From NCBI RefSeq assembly GCF_000006565.2, contig NC_031477.1, forward strand, positions 3,678,137 through 3,742,136: a stretch of 64,000 nucleotides of DNA. Direction: 5' to 3'. This stretch comes from Toxoplasma gondii ME49 (lineage: Eukaryota; Apicomplexa; Conoidasida; Eucoccidiorida; Sarcocystidae). The notes below the pieces were generated by a model, which saw only the letters and a program-made list of their open reading frames with translations, searched no databases and was not told the DNA's origin. The position numbers were made by a program, and so were the translations under genes. Numbering within the stretch: position 1 is the stretch's first letter; every line of letters starts with the position of its first letter. Of the stretch, positions 58,039 to 64,000 are shown one piece after another.

Positions 58039-58605
58039 TCATTGGTTCTCCTTCGTTCGACTCGCCTTCCACGACAGCGCAACCATTCCCAACAGCCTCC
58101 CACTGCAAGCGCAGGCAGCGCATGCAGAAGGTCCAACAAAGCCATAGTCAATGTTTGTGTCTCCCAACACTCAACAAACGTAAACATATATATACATACA
58201 CATATGCATGTGCAGATCCCTGCCTATGTAAAATTATATATCTAAATACATATATGTATGCATATATAGAGAGAGATATATCTAACCATATCTGTATGTA
58301 TTATATATATATATATATATATATGCATTTATGTAGGGTATGCAGGCAAGCAAAATAATGGACACCCAGGACCTGCTATCTCCACAAAAACAAGCAACGT
58401 TGTTCTCAGATTTCGATTCAATTTCTCAAGCTGTATCGCTCTCTCTGTGCGAAGAGCGGCGACTTCACCCCTCATTTGAAAAGACAACTGTGTGAAAAGC
58501 AGTAATGGGTGCATGCATGTATATTTTCATAACGGCAGATGAGTCCAGATATACAGTCATCGTTTCTACACAACTCTACGCACACTACGCAGTAACACTC
58601 ATAGA

Positions 58606-58636
<31 letters not shown>

Positions 58637-61600
58637 GTCAATCGGTAGCGCAAGACCATGATGTCGCCTGATTTGATAAACAGACGTATGTAGACAGACA
58701 GATGAAGATGGATTCAGAATTGTGTATTTCCTTTATCGAAGATCGACGGGGTACAACTGTCGCGGTGTACGTACACCTCGCGACAGGGTGATCGGAGACC
58801 GCCAGTCTCCAGCACACGAGCGACTGCAGAGAGACTTTGAGAGATGAGGAAGGTTCTGTGAACTGTTTGGTCTTTGTCTGTGGCCTCACCTGATTCCGAG
58901 GACGAATAGCAGGCCGACGTACAGCCAGAACTTGTCATGTTGAAATCCGAAGGTATCGTTCAGGAACTGCAGTCGCACAGCAAAAGAGGGAAACGCGTTG
59001 GCGCGACAGCGGGTGTACGCCGAGGACGAGAACTCGCGCGACTCGCTGGTCGAGTCTCCACGACTGCAGAGGCCTCCTCAGACGTCGCTGTGCCTTGCTC
59101 AGATTCTGTACTCCAGTTCCGACTCGAGACCCCAGAAGACACAGAGTGGTTTGGAGACGCAAGTTGAATATCCTGCGTGACGCGGACATGGTTTTTGCGT
59201 CATGGGAGTCGGTTAACAGAAACTCTGAGCGCTTCGAATACTCAAATGATCACCTGCGCGTTCGTACTCGCAGGTTTTGCCTTTGTCCTGTCAGGAAGCG
59301 CAGGCGTCACTCTCGGCTGCGGTCCTGTCGTGCGAAACGTCTGTGCACTGCCTTGCGTCGTACTGGGCTACTTGGAAGCGATTACGTACGATGGTAGGAT
59401 AAACAACTGGCATCTGAGGAGGCCTCTCTCGTTCCGGGTCCGCGGGATACGTCCCCCGCGGAGAGGGTCTCCGGCGCGCAGCTGGAGAGAGTGAGAGAAA
59501 CATGGAGAGGTTTCATGCGTCCCCCACACTCGCAACCATTCGACACCCTAAACTCTAGACGCAACGCGAGATCTCTCTCCCCTCGCCAGCTCGAAATCCC
59601 TTCGCGGTGCGCGATACTCCCCAGATGCACAGACTGCATGCAGCCAAAGAGGCGATCACGCAGGCCGTGTTGGGAAACGAATTTCGAGAGGTCCTCGAGG
59701 AAAAAAACTGCAGCAGACCGTGCGACGATTTCGAAACTTTGATGAAGACTCTCCACTCAACATCTCCAGCAGCGACTGGCCTTTGTCTTTTTTTCCTCCT
59801 GTCTGTCTCTTCTCCCACGAATGATTTTTTAAATCGAATTTTGAGTCCTATTCTCGACGGAAAACGTTTGACGTTTTTGCATCCGAAATTAGAAATCAGG
59901 AAATGAGCCTACGGCTGTCTCCTGTACACCGAGCATTTCTCGCAGGAGATCTCTACTTTTTAGCGCGAACTCGGTCTCCAAAGCATGCGTTCTCCTAACG
60001 CATGACTGACGAACCGTAACCTTCAATCTGTGTTCGCTGCGGCCTTTGCAGAAGGCGCAAAGACAACCCCCGTCCCCAGCGGTTTCGGACGAGAAACTGT
60101 TTGGGCGTCTCAGCGCTCGCATGTGTGCACCCGGTCAGAGACACAGACCGAGATAGATCCATATCGATAGAGAAGTCGATCTCGATCGAGAGAGAGAGAG
60201 ATCTCGAGCGCCGACTAGATCTAAACAGCTCTCCAGAGAGAGCTCGATGTACAGATGAATCGATAAAAGCATTTGGACCTCGAGAAATGGAAGAAGACAA
60301 CTTACGTCAACGCCGGAGACGGTGGATCCTGAGGGCGACGAGATTTCTGTGTTCCAGAAAATAGTGACGGTGAAGCAAGGGAGCGCGTACTTGAATGGCG
60401 AGAGGTACTGCAAAGCAAGAGAGGCAAGGGGAGACGCATGCGCGAGGACGAAAAACACGGTGTCTGCAAGACAGAGAGAGAGAGCAGAGACGGAGGCACG
60501 AGCTGCCTCGAGTTCTCTGAAAAAAAATGTAAACAGCAGTCCAGAAGAAATGCGGCGCAGTCGTCTGGACGAGTGCACAATGGTGGAGAGGAGGCCGGGA
60601 TATCGTTGTCCGTGCATCGACGAGAGGCGTCTCCTTGGAAGAACACCGGAGGTGGAGAAACGGAAGTCGCAAGACCCGAAGGACAGGGCAAAGGAAAGGA
60701 AAAGGAGAGGCAGAGAGAAAGAAAGACGAAACGACGCAAACAGGCAAGAGAGGAGAGAGATACAGAGACAACGACACAGAAAGAGAAACCAGAAAGAGGA
60801 AAGAGGAAGCGAAAAACAGAAGGAAGAGGAGAGAAGGAAAGGAAAACGAGAAGAAAACAAAGAGAAGAGAAACAAAGGAGACAAAGAAAGATGAGAGAGC
60901 GAAAGGAGACTTCTTTTCGATTTCCCTCTGTGTCTAAGATCTCCCCGACAGATTCCAGTGAGCATCATCGCCGCACTGTCAGAAACGCTGAGGGCGTTTC
61001 CTCGCTGCATGCAGCACAGCTCAGCCGTGCAGTGTGATTGTCACAGTTTAAGCCGACAGTGTCTCTGTCCAAGAAATCAGCGATCGAGAACTGGAGAACG
61101 CGAATCGCGTCGCCAAGCAGACCTTTTCATCAAAGTTCAGAATTCGCTGAAAATCTGAGAGCGACAAGAGCGGGTGCGAAGAAGAACGGAACTCACCACA
61201 ATCCAGATCCAGAACTTCCCCAGTTCGTCCAACTTGACCATGAATCCAGAGAAGAGAGTGAGGATCATCTGCATGATCTGAAGAACAACTGTCGACGCAA
61301 CTGGCTGGAGAAACGCACAGGCGGCAGAAGTGAGAAACAGAACGATCGAGAGAGCATCCCTTGACAACTCAGATGGAACGCCATGGATGACGCGATGAAG
61401 ACCATTCGAAAGAAAACAAACCCGTCAACATGTATGCACTTGAACACACATGCAGACAGAGATGAATGCTAGAGAAGGAGACCCCCAAACAGATGTCGAG
61501 GGAGAGAAAGAGACTGACGCACGCAGAAATACAGAACGATATATATACACATACATGTATATGGACATACACATATATATATATATATAAATAAAGATAG

Positions 61601-63568
61601 ATGAATAGACGCAAATAATGATATATGCATACATGGATAAACACCCTGAGCTCGATTCACATGCGGATACATGTTTTTTACGGACTGGCCGACGGGTCTG
61701 TTTGCACGAGGAAGAGCTGCGCCTGCGCATGTAGGCTGTCGCCAGAAGGATTCGCCTTCTCGGGAGAGGCGAAGCAGAGGTTTTGAGCTTTCTTGCTTTC
61801 TGCTCACATGTTTGATGAGCGCGACGACGACGTAGGTGTAGGAGAGGACAACCTGAATCAGGAGCAGCGTGATCGCGAGGGAAGCAAAGTACTTGCTCAC
61901 AGAGTCTCCCCCGAGATCGGAGATCCAGTAGACGATTCTGAGTGAGGAGACGCAAGACACACGAAGGCGCGGCATGCACCTCTCACCCTGAAAGAGCACC
62001 GCATGCAATCTGCGCCTCCCAGTGTGAGCGAGCATGCAGACGGCCGCGCCCCAGAGACGCGCGGCCTGGCCAGCAGCAGAATCCTGCTCGTCAAATCCCC
62101 CCTTGGAGGCGCTTGTTCAACTGAATCGAGATGTTCGCAATGGCGAGAACCGGAAACGGCGACAGTCGAGGCGCTCAAAGGCACACCGCGCTGTCCAGAA
62201 ACAAGTGTGGTATTTTTGAAAAGGAACTTCGCGTCCCGGAGAGCGTCTCCACGGACAACAGAGGCTCTGCGTCAATGGCATCTAGTTCCTGATGTAGCAG
62301 CGTCCAAGACAGACTCTTGTGTGCTAAGGATCGGTCTCCAAGGCGCTGTCAATTCGCTTCGTGAGGGCGTCCTGCGTTTAGCGGCTCGGCTACAGACCTG
62401 TCCGCGGAGACACCCCACACTCGCACAGGTGCGAACAAAAAAGGTCGCTTTCGTTCACGTGGAAAACCTACAAATGATAGATGAACGGAAAAAACATCCA
62501 GAGGAGCGAGTCTGCGGTGATGCGGCCGATGAAGTAGAGAGGCATTCGTGTCACTCCTGCAGAAGAAACGCATCGCCGTCGCAGAGCTCACATCTCCGCT
62601 TGAAACAGCGAATGGACTTCCCTTGACTCTGCGCGCAAAGTGGATCTGCAGCGCAGGCGTTGCCTCTGCACCAAGAAAAAGGACTTCGACGAGGAAGGAC
62701 ATTCAGAGTCGACCGTCCGCTTTCAGGGAAGAAACGTTTTCAGCGGCCACCCTGCTCCGCTCTCCAAAAGGACAGGGCCTTTGTCCTTCTACTACACAAG
62801 TTCAAGGATATCGCTCCAGCGCATGCAGGCGCGCACTGTCGTATACGCACTGGATTTCGCCTCTCCTCAGTGTCTCTCTTGAGAGAGAAAGACAGGGAAA
62901 GATGGGCACACCAAACAGGACGGAAAATAAATCGGCGAAGAGGGAGAAACAACTAACTGCTTATCCACAGCTACATACAAACACAGAGAGAGACAGAGAC
63001 AAACACAGAGACACAAACAGAGACAAACACAGAGACAGACAGAGGCATGGAGACACAGTTATGGACGCGTACATCGATGCAAGGACAAATGGATCGGTAT
63101 CGATGTATACAAGATGTCTTGTCGACGCGTGTCTCTACCGCGAATGCCGCGGAGAAAAGAAAAATCCACTTTGGCAAGGAGAGACGAAGGACACTGCGAT
63201 TTGCGATGCACCCGCGTGGACAGACGGAGCGTCGAATTGGATGGTGAGCTCCTCGACACAGCAAGGTCACAAGTCCGCATCGATTGACCTAGAAGGTCCA
63301 ACCGAGCACTCCTTTGCGAAGAGAACTCGTATGGTTGGTTGAACGGCGAAGGAACACAGCGAAAAAAGGAATGTCCATCCAGAAGCACCGTGACTCGACT
63401 TCACACTCCAACGTGCATGCTCACGAGCCATTTCGCTGCGGTCTTTCGCCTCATGAGTTCGTTATTCTCGACAGACTTCTTCGCCAGCTTACCGGACTCG
63501 TATTCCCGCTGGATGACAGCGCGTTCCTTGTTGAAGGCCATGGAAGCGCCGAAGAGACAAGCCATCGA
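58039..63568 (-). CDS. ABC transporter, ABCG family, C-terminal part
   Basis: These are the last seven exons of a G-subfamily ABC transporter, which exports lipids, sterols or drugs across membranes. In transcript order: 63568-63493, 62556-62472, 61937-61808, 61367-61197, 60407-60306, 58966-58890, 58102-58039. They total 705 nt (234 aa plus stop), in phase throughout. ABCG features in order: the FNKERAVIQREYESG segment (the family's ERxVFxRE motif), LYFIGRITADSL helix, IVYWISDL at a phase-2 junction, two long hydrophobic helices, LTLFSGFMVKLDELGKFW, IVYLSPFKYAL and a final helix ending GLLFVLGISGRLLGMVAL. The first exon shown begins in phase 0, so coding sequence continues beyond 63568; the nucleotide-binding domain is not in the window. 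Without it, a half-size and a full-size transporter cannot be told apart. Confidence 0.93.
61558..61592. repeat. (TA)n microsatellite in an ABCG intron
   Basis: Short TA tract with flanking TATGGACATACA units, in the intron between the IVYW exon and the following exon. Confidence 0.8.
62960..63060 (+). repeat. ACACAGAGAC-type tandem repeat
   Basis: Imperfect tandem copies of CAGAGACAAACACAGAGACA lie in the ABCG intron upstream of the 62472-62556 exon. Confidence 0.75.
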
Positions 63569-63806
63569 CTGAGACACCGCAGGCAGAGAAGACAAGGAAA
63601 ACGCCCTCGTCACACACACACCCACAGCTGCGAGGCGCTCTCCTTTCGTCGCTCTTCTCTCCCGGTGGCGACAAAGAGCTCAAGCGGAAGATCCCAAGTA
63701 CTCACTTGACTTGAGCCTCTTTTTTCATACAAGACTTGGATAGTGTATATGAACATGCCTGTACTTGTGCTCATACACAAAAATCCAGATATACATCTAC
63801 ATACGT

Positions 63807-63954
63807 GTACGAACAGACATATACATATATATATATATATATACATATAAATACATATATATATATATATATATACATATATATATGTATATATGTATAT
63901 ATGTGTACATACGTCTACACAGATATATATATATATATATATATGCATATAAAC
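63807..63954. repeat. (TA)n microsatellite block
   Basis: TA tracts broken by CATATA and GTATAC units, on the far side of the first visible ABCG exon and probably in the next upstream intron. Confidence 0.9.
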
Positions 63955-64000
63955 ATGTATGCATATAAACGTGTGTAAATTAACTTTGATCCAGGAAGTG

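Noticed and set aside
58967..59189. Extra ABCG exon between 60306 and 58966
   Set aside because: Frames here are open on the minus strand, but the direct join of GVD (60306) to FLNDTF (58966) is in phase and fits the short final loop of ABCG proteins.

Overview
The window looks like nuclear DNA of a tissue-cyst coccidian (Sarcocystidae: the Toxoplasma / Hammondia / Neospora / Cystoisospora group). Evidence: roughly even GC, genes with many GT-AG introns of a few hundred bases to over 2 kb, Ser/Pro/Glu-rich insertions in otherwise conserved proteins, TGCATGC motifs throughout, purine-rich A at -3 or AAAATG start contexts, and (TA)n / (GTAT)n microsatellites packed into introns and spacers. I do not assign the species. 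There are no operons; each gene was rebuilt exon by exon from splice sites, reading phase and family conservation, and every exon chain reported keeps one frame across all its junctions.

Layout, left to right. 1-3196: spacer and likely 5' leader. 3197-13196 (+): ubiquitin-activating enzyme E1 (UBA1), 12 exons, 1092 aa. 14516-15487 (+): single-exon predicted secreted protein of 323 aa that I do not recognise. 18704-26479 (-): a seven-exon chain for COG1 of the conserved oligomeric Golgi complex, with a candidate eighth, C-terminal exon at 17191-17844. 26480-34890: an 8.4-kb gene-poor stretch holding an intronless tRNA-Leu(CAA), an 87-aa predicted single-pass membrane protein, a 70-bp direct duplication and a diverged ~66-bp inverted-repeat pair 4.9 kb apart. 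34891-44050 (+): CLC-family anion channel/transporter, 10 exons, 1562 aa, with channel-type residues. 44811-48664 (-): deoxyhypusine hydroxylase (DOHH), 6 exons, 421 aa, all four His-Glu motifs intact. 49477-53839 (+): helical-repeat, probably organellar, protein, 7 exons, 611 aa. 54783-55277 (-): 164-aa coiled-coil protein. 58039-63568 (-): the last seven exons of an ABCG transporter whose nucleotide-binding half lies beyond the right edge.

Most genes are housekeeping functions that share no pathway: protein ubiquitylation (UBA1), Golgi tethering (COG1), anion transport (CLC), eIF5A maturation (DOHH) and lipid or drug export (ABCG). DOHH and the helical-repeat gene are divergent and share an ~0.8-kb upstream spacer; CLC/DOHH and helical-repeat/coiled-coil are convergent pairs. 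The items most worth a second look are the secreted orphan, the micro-membrane protein, the channel-type valine in CLC, the repeat-bearing gene-poor island and the abrupt absence of (TA)n microsatellites between about 19.2 and 36.5 kb.
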